From an uncultured Eubacteriales bacterium (GTDB taxonomy: Bacteria; Bacillota; Clostridia; Lachnospirales; Lachnospiraceae), in the NCBI GenBank assembly GCA_900321145.1, contig ONVB01000049.1, forward strand, positions 1 through 6,619: a stretch of 6,619 bases of DNA, given 5' to 3'. Position 1 is the stretch's first letter, and the number at the start of each line of letters is the position of its first letter. Under the pieces are notes generated by a model that was not told where the DNA came from, ran no database searches, and saw only the letters and a list, made by a program, of their open reading frames with translations. Of this stretch, positions 1 through 5,341 are shown in pieces. The position numbers and the translations under genes were made by a program.

Positions 1-63
1 AATAAGGCATAATTGGATAAGATTGTACTATTTTTTCGATGAAGCATCATATAGAATGATACA

Positions 64-90
64 TGTCATACTGAGCGTAGCGAAGGATCT
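64..90. repeat. Dispersed intergenic repeat-like element
   Basis: The stretch containing CTGAGCGTAGCGAAGGATCT (71-90) closely resembles a short element seen in intergenic DNA of many unrelated bacteria, with the consensus core CCTGAGCGAAGCGAAGGATC. Read in one frame it gives the peptide VILSVAKDL, which recurs in spurious annotated proteins. Only one copy lies in this window, so repetition cannot be shown here. It ends two bases before the ribosome binding site of the epimerase remnant. The assignment rests on recalled similarity. Its function is unknown. Confidence 0.5.
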
Positions 91-108
91 TGGAAGGAGT
101 AAGGTGAA

Positions 109-288
109 ATGAAAGCATTATTTATCGGAGGAACGGGAACGATCAGCATGGCTATAGTCAGAAGGCTGGCGGCTGATCCTGACTGGGAGGTATGGCTGTT
201 AAACAGAGGTAGCAGATCGGATGAGGATCCCGAGTTCGATGAATGGTGCGATAAGGTTATAGAATCACTGGAAAAAGCAAAGTTCTGA
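109..288 (+). pseudogene. Remnant of NAD-dependent epimerase/dehydratase with internal deletion
   Basis: This is a 59-codon frame with a good ribosome binding site (GGAAGGAG, 92-99, 9 nt before ATG). Residues 4-13 (LFIGGTGTIS) form the glycine-rich GxxGxxx dinucleotide-binding turn of a Rossmann fold, and WLLNRG (29-34) is the end of the second beta strand, typical of extended short-chain dehydrogenases acting on nucleotide sugars. After about residue 36 the sequence jumps to an acidic DPEFDEWCDKVIESLEK tail, which resembles the extreme C-terminus of the same family. The catalytic YxxxK region and substrate domain are absent, since an intact member has roughly 300 residues. I read this as an in-frame internal deletion leaving both ends. 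It is probably non-functional, although the reading frame and translation signals survive. Confidence 0.7.
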
Positions 289-298
289 CATCTTCCGA

Positions 299-327
299 TT
301 GATAAAGCTGAGCAAACACGCTATAAT
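299..327 (+). promoter_or_regulatory. Sigma-70/SigA promoter for the DUF285-repeat gene
   Basis: TTGATA (299-304) and a perfect TATAAT (322-327) are separated by 17 bases. Transcription would start near 334, giving a leader of about 85 nt before the ATG at 419. It lies just after the stop codon of the epimerase remnant and is the only strong promoter-like pair seen in this gap. Confidence 0.65.
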
Positions 328-418
328 GTAGATAATTGCCGATCGGAGCAGGATACGGAAGGGTGAGCGTCATGCCACATGGCTCATATCGGACAACATT
401 ATAGAAACGGAGTTTGAG

Positions 419-1258
419 ATGTTCACATTAAAGACAAAGGAAGAAGAAAGAAAGATAAAGTTTATATCCAATCCCACTCCGGAGCAGATCGAAAGGGAAG
501 TGAGTGCCGGATATACTCAGATAGAGCACGGCAAAGGTTCCTACTTCGTCAATGCGAACGACGAGTATGAAAGGGACAGGGTAAAGAAGGCAATAGGTGT
601 CCCTGACTACGAGTGGTTCCAGGAAACTACCGGATTAAAGAGGCTTGTACTGTACAATCCGCAGTATTACAAGCCTGCCCATAACTTCGAGGAAAGATTT
701 ATCCTGAAGTTTAATGTACATGATTATGACGGCAAGCCGCTTGAGATGCCGATCAACGCATCGAGCCTGTGCAGCATGTTCTCGTGGATGAACCTGCCGA
801 AGGATCTTAACTTCAGTAAGGATTTCACTCTTGCGAAGATATGGGACACATCGCTTATGTTCTCGGGAACCATCCTGCCGAAGGGCTTTTCTTTAGACGA
901 GAGGTTTAACACGAGCAATGTAGTGACTATGAGATATATGTTCTACGGATGCACGATCCACAACAAGAACTTCTTCAAGACATTTCTTGATACAACCAAT
1001 GTGCTGAACTTTGATTATATGTTCGCTGAGTCAAGCCTGTGCAAAGGCCTTGATATAGGGCTTAATACGCATAATGCGAAGACTATGTCGCATATGTTCT
1101 TCAACACCACGTTCAACGGACTCTGTAATTTGGGAGACGACTTTGTGGATCCCATGAAGACAAAGACCATGTTCATAGGCGCAAGGATGAATGACATAAA
1201 GCTTGAAGGAGTATCTGTGAGTGAAGTCAAGAGAACACTTATGGATGATTTCGCATAG
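419..1258 (+). CDS. Cytosolic DUF285/BspA-like repeat protein
   Basis: This is a 279-residue protein of unknown function. The ATG follows GGAG (409-412) by 6 nt. There is no signal peptide or membrane segment, so it should stay in the cytoplasm. Residues 1-100 form a charged N-terminal region I do not recognise. Residues about 113-255 contain six repeats, each centred on a Met-Phe pair (M120, M147, M174, M201, M226, M251) and spaced 27, 27, 27, 25 and 25 residues apart. The phrase between anchors is like DTSNVxxMxxMFxGC, the hallmark of the DUF285/BspA-type leucine-rich-like repeat. Most known members are surface lipoproteins or secreted adhesins, so an unsecreted one is unusual. The repeats probably form a solenoid binding surface, which is inferred from the family. 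The gene has its own promoter (299-327) and is followed by a hairpin (1294-1331). Confidence 0.8.
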   Translation: MFTLKTKEEERKIKFISNPTPEQIEREVSAGYTQIEHGKGSYFVNANDEYERDRVKKAIGVPDYEWFQETTGLKRLVLYNPQYYKPAHNFEERFILKFNVHDYDGKPLEMPINASSLCSMFSWMNLPKDLNFSKDFTLAKIWDTSLMFSGTILPKGFSLDERFNTSNVVTMRYMFYGCTIHNKNFFKTFLDTTNVLNFDYMFAESSLCKGLDIGLNTHNAKTMSHMFFNTTFNGLCNLGDDFVDPMKTKTMFIGARMNDIKLEGVSVSEVKRTLMDDFA

Positions 1259-1293
1259 CGGGTGCCGCGCTGTAGTATGATTTAGATTTAGAA

Positions 1294-1340
1294 TAACAAT
1301 CCTCTGCTTATGATAAAGCAGGGGATTGTTACATTTTATA
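1294..1340 (+). terminator. Long hairpin, probable terminator or attenuator
   Basis: A 16-bp stem (1294-1309 pairing with 1316-1331) has a single G-U wobble and a 6-nt loop, and is followed by CATTTTATAT. The T-run is short and interrupted, so termination may be partial. It ends 12 nt before the AGGAGG of the S1-domain gene, so it could end the DUF285 transcript while letting some read-through reach the next gene. Confidence 0.55.
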
Positions 1341-1354
1341 TCAGGAGGAAAATA

Positions 1355-2056
1355 ATGGAAGAATCAATGAAGGACTATGAGGAGATGCTCGAGGAATCCT
1401 ACAGCCTGATGGGAGACGGCGTTCATGATACGGATGCCCTTCTTGCATGGAGAAGAGCCAAAGAGCTGAAAGAGTCTCAGGAGAATATCAAGGTTACGGT
1501 AAACGGCATAGTGAAGGGCGGAGTGGTAGCCGACTTTGAGGGGATCAGAGCATTTATTCCGGTATCGAAGCTTTCGCTCGACAGGATAGAGGATTGCAAT
1601 CCTTTCCTTGAGAAGGAGATCGAGGTCAGGGTTTTTGAGGCGAATATGGATGAGGACAAGCTTATTCTCTCCGCAAAGGAAATCCTTAAAGAGAGGCAGG
1701 AGCTCAGCAGAAAGAGGAAGATATCCGAGGTCGAGGTCGGGCAGGTGTTCCACGGGGTGGTTGCCACGATCAAGGATTACGGTGCGTTTGTTGACATTGG
1801 CGACGGTATGTCCGGACTTGTGCACATCTCCCAGATATCGCATAACAGGATCAAGCATCCGAGGGTAGTGCTCGAGGAAGGGCAGGAGGTTGACGTGAAG
1901 GTCATCGATATCAAGGACGGCAGGATATCGCTCTCGATCAAAGCTCTTTTGGAAAATGAAGAGGATGATCCCGAGAAAGAGGAGGAGATAGTGATCCCCA
2001 AAGCTGAGAGCATAAGTACGTCGCTCGGCGATCTGCTTAAAGGAATCAAACTGTGA
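1355..2056 (+). CDS. S1 RNA-binding domain protein (two S1 domains)
   Basis: This is a 233-residue cytosolic protein that probably binds single-stranded RNA or the ribosome. The start chosen is the ATG 6 nt after a perfect AGGAGG (1343-1348). An earlier in-frame ATG at 1310 lies inside the hairpin and has no binding site. Residues about 43-112 form a first, more divergent S1 (OB-fold) domain. Residues about 125-200 form a canonical S1 domain with DYGAFVDIG (141-149) and GLVHIS (154-159). An acidic linker follows, then a C-terminal STSLGDLLKGIKL tail that I recognise from clostridial relatives annotated as S1-like proteins. Ribosomal protein S1 has four to six such domains, so this is not full-length RpsA. 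It more likely modulates translation or RNA turnover. The gene ends 54 nt before a strong terminator and has no obvious promoter of its own beyond a weak TATGAT inside the hairpin. Confidence 0.88.
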   Translation: MEESMKDYEEMLEESYSLMGDGVHDTDALLAWRRAKELKESQENIKVTVNGIVKGGVVADFEGIRAFIPVSKLSLDRIEDCNPFLEKEIEVRVFEANMDEDKLILSAKEILKERQELSRKRKISEVEVGQVFHGVVATIKDYGAFVDIGDGMSGLVHISQISHNRIKHPRVVLEEGQEVDVKVIDIKDGRISLSIKALLENEEDDPEKEEEIVIPKAESISTSLGDLLKGIKL

Positions 2057-2110
2057 GTGCATCATCGTGAAAAACACGGTCTTAATGGTCTTAATATTGT
2101 AGTCTTATCG

Positions 2111-2154
2111 AAAGACCTCCGACAGGGCAGGGTGCTCTGCAGGAGGTCTTTTTT
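2111..2154 (+). terminator. Strong intrinsic terminator of the S1-domain gene
   Basis: AAAGACCTCC (2111-2120) pairs with GGAGGTCTTT (2142-2151). An inner stem, CAGGGC (2123-2128) with GCTCTG (2134-2139), closes a 5-nt loop. The outer stem runs into six Ts (2149-2154). This is a textbook rho-independent terminator for the plus strand. On the minus strand the stem is followed only by TTTCGAT, so it would end the convergent kinase operon weakly at best. Confidence 0.92.
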
Positions 2155-2158
2155 GAGA

Positions 2159-2180
2159 TGCTAAACTTTGATTTTTAGCA
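2159..2180. repeat. Small inverted repeat between convergent operons
   Basis: TGCTAAA (2159-2165) and TTTAGCA (2174-2180) form a 7-bp stem with an 8-nt loop. It lies between the plus-strand terminator and the 3' end of the minus-strand operon. Neither side is followed by a clean T-run, so a terminator role for the minus-strand genes is possible but weak. Confidence 0.3.
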
Positions 2181-2231
2181 CATCCCTGTTTTTCGTCAAT
2201 AAATGTTTTCCGCGGATTACTATAGCGCTTT

Positions 2232-3029
2232 TTACCAGCGGCTCTTAAGTATATCGTCCTTTAAATATAAGTTTCCCATTACATCTTTCTTTATCGGGAT
2301 TAATTGCTGCTTTTTAACCATATATGAGATATTCTGTCTTGAGCACGACAGGATTTCGCCGGTTTCGGAGGTATCCATGATGTTATTCCTTGCAAAAGCC
2401 TTAAAATCATTTTTCGTTACATTAAGCTTTTCACCGGCACTATATAATACCTGAGCAGGGATATCGATTGAGTCATTGAAGGTTAGATAGTAACCTCCGG
2501 CCCCTAACCGGATAGATCCAAACAGCTTATCATTAGCAATGATCTTGTCTACTCCGTTAACATCCCTTAATTCGTTCAGATCAATCCTTCTTGCTGTATC
2601 ATTTGCGAAAAAACATATGCAGGTTCTGCCTTCTGTTACAAATGCACCCGAAAGGTTCTTATTCATTCTGCTTTGAACATATCCGGGCAAGGTATCTGTC
2701 CTTTTAACAGACATACCGTCCTGAGATGATCTGCCTTCGGATATCTCCATAAACTTCATTTCATCATATTCTGACAGTTTATGGTTCTTTAGAATCATGC
2801 CAATGTTTTGCCTTCCGCTCGGTATAACTCTTTCCTTTACCCACAAAAAGCTGATATCCCTCGGAATTGTATATATTCCCTTCTTTACAAAACCGCTGAA
2901 AAGAAGCGGTGCGGTCCACTCATCAATCGAGTCTTTAAGCTCAACTATAAAGCATTTGTCCTTTTCGTAATATAGCAGACAACCTATCTCAAGCCTGTTA
3001 TCATTGTCATAGATTTCATAACTTTTCAT
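2232..3029 (-). CDS. HipS-like/DUF2442/helix-turn-helix protein, probable antitoxin and regulator
   Basis: This is a 265-residue soluble protein. Residues about 1-105 resemble the HipA N-terminal subdomain (the part that is the separate HipS protein in HipBST systems), with an RVIPSGRQNIGMILK stretch (67-81), SEYDE (86-90) and GRSSQD (99-104). Residues about 127-203 fit DUF2442, with the pattern FFANDTARRIDLNEL, then a GYYLTFNDSIDIPAQVLY strand pair. Residues about 218-262 look like a MerR/excisionase-type helix-turn-helix (TSETGEILSCSRQNISYMVKK) followed by a wing-like NLYLKDDILK. The ATG overlaps the upstream kinase gene by 14 nt and GAGG lies 10 nt before it, so the two are translationally coupled. 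I infer that it binds and restrains the kinase and represses the operon through the twin dyad sites at 3850-3908. The HTH assignment is firmer than the HipS assignment, and antitoxin activity is inference. Confidence 0.68.
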   Translation of the reverse strand: MKSYEIYDNDNRLEIGCLLYYEKDKCFIVELKDSIDEWTAPLLFSGFVKKGIYTIPRDISFLWVKERVIPSGRQNIGMILKNHKLSEYDEMKFMEISEGRSSQDGMSVKRTDTLPGYVQSRMNKNLSGAFVTEGRTCICFFANDTARRIDLNELRDVNGVDKIIANDKLFGSIRLGAGGYYLTFNDSIDIPAQVLYSAGEKLNVTKNDFKAFARNNIMDTSETGEILSCSRQNISYMVKKQQLIPIKKDVMGNLYLKDDILKSRW

Positions 3030-3828
3030 ATGTTTTATACCTCGAATAAATCATATCCCATAATTTATCGATATGTTGCCTGGATAAAACTTTATCCAAC
3101 CCTTCAAATATTGAAGCCTTATCCTTCCTGTTCAGCTTTCCTTCAAATAGATTTCTTTCTTTTATAAGAGAGAGATTATCGTAACACGAAAACCCTCCGA
3201 TAAAGTTCTGACAACGCTTATCTTCGCTTATATCATACTGCTCAACTTCCTGTTTCGTTATACAAGAATACATAAGCGAAAGACCGTGATCAAAGAGTGG
3301 TGCCAACCGTATTGTTTTTAACCGCGGATTTCTTAAAACCTCTATATTGGCGCCGTGTCTGTCCCGGTTGAGTATTATATAATCAACTGCAAGCATCACA
3401 TCAATATATTTCTGCCATCCCATTCTTACACAAAAATCGTAATGCGACTCTCCTATCAAATGATTAACTGTATAATAATTGTCCAACGCGGCCTTGCTCT
3501 CTCCGGCTTTCTTAAAATCTTCCGAACAACACAGATATGTCGTGTACTCCCTTCCGTCTATTTCTATTACGGCATTTATCAGTTGGTAGTGAATATGATC
3601 AACTTTCAAGATATTTAATAATCTGTCAACAATTATTTCATTCACACATTCATGTCCCACTACGCCATTGATCTGATCAAAATTAGACAGTTTGTAATAT
3701 TTCTTGATTCCATCAAGTGTGGATTCTGACTTTAAAAATGTTCCTGCAGTTCCACTGGAGTTTCTGATATGTGACCACTTAAGGTACGTCAAATCTTGTT
3801 CTTCCTGAATAATATCTGTAGTAAACAA
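3016..3828 (-). CDS. Compact HipA-like Ser/Thr kinase, probable toxin
   Basis: This 270-residue cytosolic protein has the HipA-family kinase motifs. A Ser/Gly-rich loop, RNSSGTAGTFLKS (22-34), is followed by KYYKLS with the likely ATP-anchoring Lys46. Glu64 in GHECVNEIIVDRLL fits the helix glutamate. NRDRHGAN (154-161) carries the catalytic Asp156 and metal-binding Asn161, and APLFDHGLSL (176-185) carries the second metal ligand Asp180. Relatives such as E. coli HipA and HipT phosphorylate aminoacyl-tRNA synthetases and arrest growth; the target here is unknown. E. coli HipA has about 440 residues, and this one lacks the N-terminal subdomain, which seems to reside in the overlapping downstream gene. 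The start is TTG, supported by AGGAGG (3836-3841) 7 nt upstream. The gene is AT-rich compared with its neighbours, suggesting transfer. A non-toxic HipA-fold signalling kinase is the main alternative. Confidence 0.8.
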   Translation of the reverse strand: MFTTDIIQEEQDLTYLKWSHIRNSSGTAGTFLKSESTLDGIKKYYKLSNFDQINGVVGHECVNEIIVDRLLNILKVDHIHYQLINAVIEIDGREYTTYLCCSEDFKKAGESKAALDNYYTVNHLIGESHYDFCVRMGWQKYIDVMLAVDYIILNRDRHGANIEVLRNPRLKTIRLAPLFDHGLSLMYSCITKQEVEQYDISEDKRCQNFIGGFSCYDNLSLIKERNLFEGKLNRKDKASIFEGLDKVLSRQHIDKLWDMIYSRYKTYEKL

Positions 3829-3835
3829 TAATAGT

Positions 3836-3841
3836 CCTCCT
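3836..3841 (-). promoter_or_regulatory. Ribosome binding site fixing the TTG start of the kinase
   Basis: The minus strand reads AGGAGG here, 7 nt before TTG at 3828-3826. No ATG or GTG lies at a suitable distance, so this perfect site decides the unusual start. The rare start codon may lower kinase output relative to its partner gene. Confidence 0.8.
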
Positions 3842-3849
3842 CTTGAAGC

Positions 3850-3867
3850 ATTTGTCGAGCGTCAAAT
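3850..3867. promoter_or_regulatory. Operator-like dyad, promoter-proximal copy
   Basis: ATTTGTCGAGCGTCAAAT is an imperfect palindrome (ATTTG-N-CG-NN-CG-N-CAAAT). It begins a few bases after the predicted start of transcription of the kinase operon and lies within its leader. An identical copy sits 41 bp away (3891-3908), about four helical turns, so dimers bound at both would face the same side of the DNA. The likely ligand is the helix-turn-helix protein encoded by the operon. Confidence 0.7.
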
Positions 3868-3877
3868 AATATAATCT

Positions 3878-3906
3878 ATTGTAAACGATTATTTGTCGAG
3901 CGTCAA
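3878..3906 (-). promoter_or_regulatory. Promoter of the kinase/antitoxin operon
   Basis: On the minus strand, TTGACG (3906-3901) and TACAAT (3883-3878) are separated by exactly 17 bases. Transcription would start near 3871, giving a leader of about 42 nt. The -35 hexamer lies inside the distal dyad repeat and the start site abuts the proximal one, so a bound repressor would block both RNA polymerase binding and escape. Confidence 0.78.
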
Positions 3907-3908
3907 AT
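3891..3908. promoter_or_regulatory. Operator-like dyad, promoter-distal copy
   Basis: This is an exact 18-of-18 duplicate of the dyad at 3850-3867, in the same orientation. It contains the -35 box of the kinase operon promoter. The 23 bp between the copies hold the rest of the promoter and are AT-rich. Confidence 0.7.
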
Positions 3909-3948
3909 GTTTTCTTTCTTCGCCGTATTCCAGTATAAATATTTGGGC

Positions 3949-3977
3949 TTCTCAAAAAAACAAGGTTTGATTATAAT
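3949..3977 (+). promoter_or_regulatory. Candidate promoter for the metallophosphoesterase gene
   Basis: A perfect TATAAT (3972-3977) lies 17 bases after TTCTCA (3949-3954), a four-of-six match to the -35 consensus. Transcription would start near 3984, leaving a leader of about 38 nt. It lies divergently from the kinase operon promoter, about 45 bp from the distal dyad. Confidence 0.45.
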
Positions 3978-4021
3978 TATTTCGGGTACTTCGACAGGCG
4001 ACGAAAGGAAGAATAACGAAA

Positions 4022-4987
4022 ATGATACTTGTATACTATCTGATCATGATCAATGTGCTGGCTTTTTTGCTGTACGGCGCAGACAAGAAAAGAGCCGAGC
4101 GGGGAAAATGGAGGACTCCGGAGGCTGCACTTATATTTGTGGCGGTCATCGGTGGTTCCGTGGGCGCTTTTCTCGGCATGCATGTGTTTCATCACAAGAC
4201 GAAAAAAAAGAAGTTCTATGTAACGATCCCGGTATTGATGGCGCTTCTTTTTTGTGCCGTTTGTTTTTGCTTATATCAGAATTATCACATCGTCGTGACC
4301 ACATATGAGTACGAGGCGGATTTTGATATGAAGATCGTGCAGATCTCGGACCTGCATAATCAGATGTTTGGCTTCGGACAGAAGAAGCTGCTTGGAAAGA
4401 TCGACGATATCGCGCCGGATATCATCGTTGTGACGGGGGACGTCCTGGATTCGAATCATACATCGTACAGGTTGGCGCTTGACTTCTTTGAGGGTGCGGT
4501 GAAGATCGCACCGGTTTACTATGTTACGGGAAATCACGAAATGTGGTTGAAGCGCGACCATCGGGAAAAATATGAGAGCTTTCTAGCTGAGGCGGAGAGA
4601 GTGGGCGTGGTGCTTCTCGATAAAAAAACGGTCTCACTTGAGCATGTGGTTTTGGCCGGGGCCGGAGATGACTCGCATACCGTTCCGTATGATTGGGAAG
4701 CATCAAAGCTTAAGATACTGCTTTCGCATGACCCGGCGCAGTACGAGGCTTACATAGAGAGCGGCGCGGATATTGTCTTTACCGGACATGTACACGGCGG
4801 ACAGATCATCCTTCCCGGAAAGGGCGGAGTGTTTTCCCCGGATTTTACATTTTTTCCGGAAATATATGAGGGTGAACACCACTATGGCAGTATGGTGATG
4901 TATGTAAGCAGGGGACTCGGGAACAGCGTGCTGCCGATGAGGATCAACAATTACCCGGAGATTGTAGTGCTTTCAATCCATAAGTAG
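4022..4987 (+). CDS. Membrane-anchored metallophosphoesterase with N-terminal DUF1294 domain
   Basis: This is a 321-residue protein. Residues 1-90 form a DUF1294 membrane domain with hydrophobic segments at about 4-19, 34-53 and 67-85 and the conserved stretch LLYGADKKRAERGKWRTPE plus GGSVGAFLGM. Residues about 103-320 form a calcineurin-like phosphoesterase of the YkuE/YaeI type. Its metal ligands are visible: Asp110 and His112 (SDLH), Asp140 (GD), Asn171-His172 (GNHE), His236 (LSHDP), and His256 and His258 (GHVHGG). YkuE-type enzymes are metal-dependent phosphohydrolases acting at the membrane or cell surface, and some relatives cleave UDP-diacylglucosamine in lipid A synthesis. The substrate here is unknown. 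DUF1294 is commonly a stand-alone small protein, so it replaces the usual single membrane anchor. The ATG follows AGGAAG (4006-4011) by 10 nt. Confidence 0.9.
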   Translation: MILVYYLIMINVLAFLLYGADKKRAERGKWRTPEAALIFVAVIGGSVGAFLGMHVFHHKTKKKKFYVTIPVLMALLFCAVCFCLYQNYHIVVTTYEYEADFDMKIVQISDLHNQMFGFGQKKLLGKIDDIAPDIIVVTGDVLDSNHTSYRLALDFFEGAVKIAPVYYVTGNHEMWLKRDHREKYESFLAEAERVGVVLLDKKTVSLEHVVLAGAGDDSHTVPYDWEASKLKILLSHDPAQYEAYIESGADIVFTGHVHGGQIILPGKGGVFSPDFTFFPEIYEGEHHYGSMVMYVSRGLGNSVLPMRINNYPEIVVLSIHK

Positions 4988-5000
4988 GATATGTGCCGGA

Positions 5001-5327
5001 AGGGAGTATATATTCTATAACCCAATCATGCAGAATGAAAAGCACTGTCAGGCGATAGCGCATTGTATCGGAGCAGGTGATAAAGCCATATTTGCACCTG
5101 TAGCAGTCTTCACTCGAAACTGCGTGTTAAATATAGTATCGGACACACCTGTTATATACAGCGATAATCTGATGGAGTACATACTGCAGTTTAGGGAAAA
5201 GGTGTTAACTCCAGAGGAGGTAGAACTGATAAAGGTTCGGCTTGTGAGTTATCATAACCCTTCGTATGAGGCGAGGCAGAGACATATCAGAAGGGCAAAG
5301 TATGTGAAGAAGAATGATTGGTGGTAA
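5001..5327 (+). pseudogene. 3' fragment of a NERD-domain protein
   Basis: The frame reads EYIFYNPIMQNEKH before and across the first ATG (5028). The NPxxQNxxH phrase is typical of the nuclease-related domain (NERD), and so are the following VAVFTRNCVLNIVSDTPVIYSDNL strand region and the TPEEVE helix. The homology begins before the ATG, and no ribosome binding site lies near it (the closest purine run, 4998-5006, is 21 nt away). The catalytic first half of NERD, with its Glu-Val-Lys-type active site, is missing. I conclude this is a 5'-truncated gene starting 13 nt after the metallophosphoesterase stop. The frame stays open to TAA at 5325-5327. A functional short protein translated by coupling is possible but less likely. 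Confidence 0.65.
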
Positions 5328-5341
5328 AAAGAGAGGGATAT

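Noticed and set aside
2..112. Open frame at the left edge reading into VILSVAKDL, possibly the tail of an upstream gene
   Set aside because: The peptide comes from the dispersed repeat and overlaps the epimerase remnant's start; this is the usual source of false ORFs.
1310..1354. Upstream ATG extending the S1-domain protein by 15 residues
   Set aside because: It lies in the loop of the 1294-1331 hairpin and has no ribosome binding site, while the ATG at 1355 follows a perfect AGGAGG.
1364..2077. Long open frame on the minus strand opposite the S1-domain gene
   Set aside because: It is the shadow of a strongly recognisable S1-domain gene and its product resembles no known protein.
2203..2454. 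83-codon plus-strand frame opposite the HTH-coding end of the partner gene
   Set aside because: It has no start signals and lies opposite a coherent domain in the minus-strand gene.
3850..3908. The twin 18-bp repeats as attachment sites or insertion-sequence ends
   Set aside because: They are only 23 bp apart with no transposase or integrase between them, and they coincide exactly with a promoter, which fits operators better.
3850..3908. The twin repeats as a minimal CRISPR array
   Set aside because: There are only two 18-bp units with a 23-bp AT-rich promoter-bearing spacer, and no cas genes are nearby.
3907..4308. 133-codon plus-strand frame overlapping the start of the metallophosphoesterase gene
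   Set aside because: Its second half runs over the DUF1294 coding region in another frame and it has no plausible start signal.
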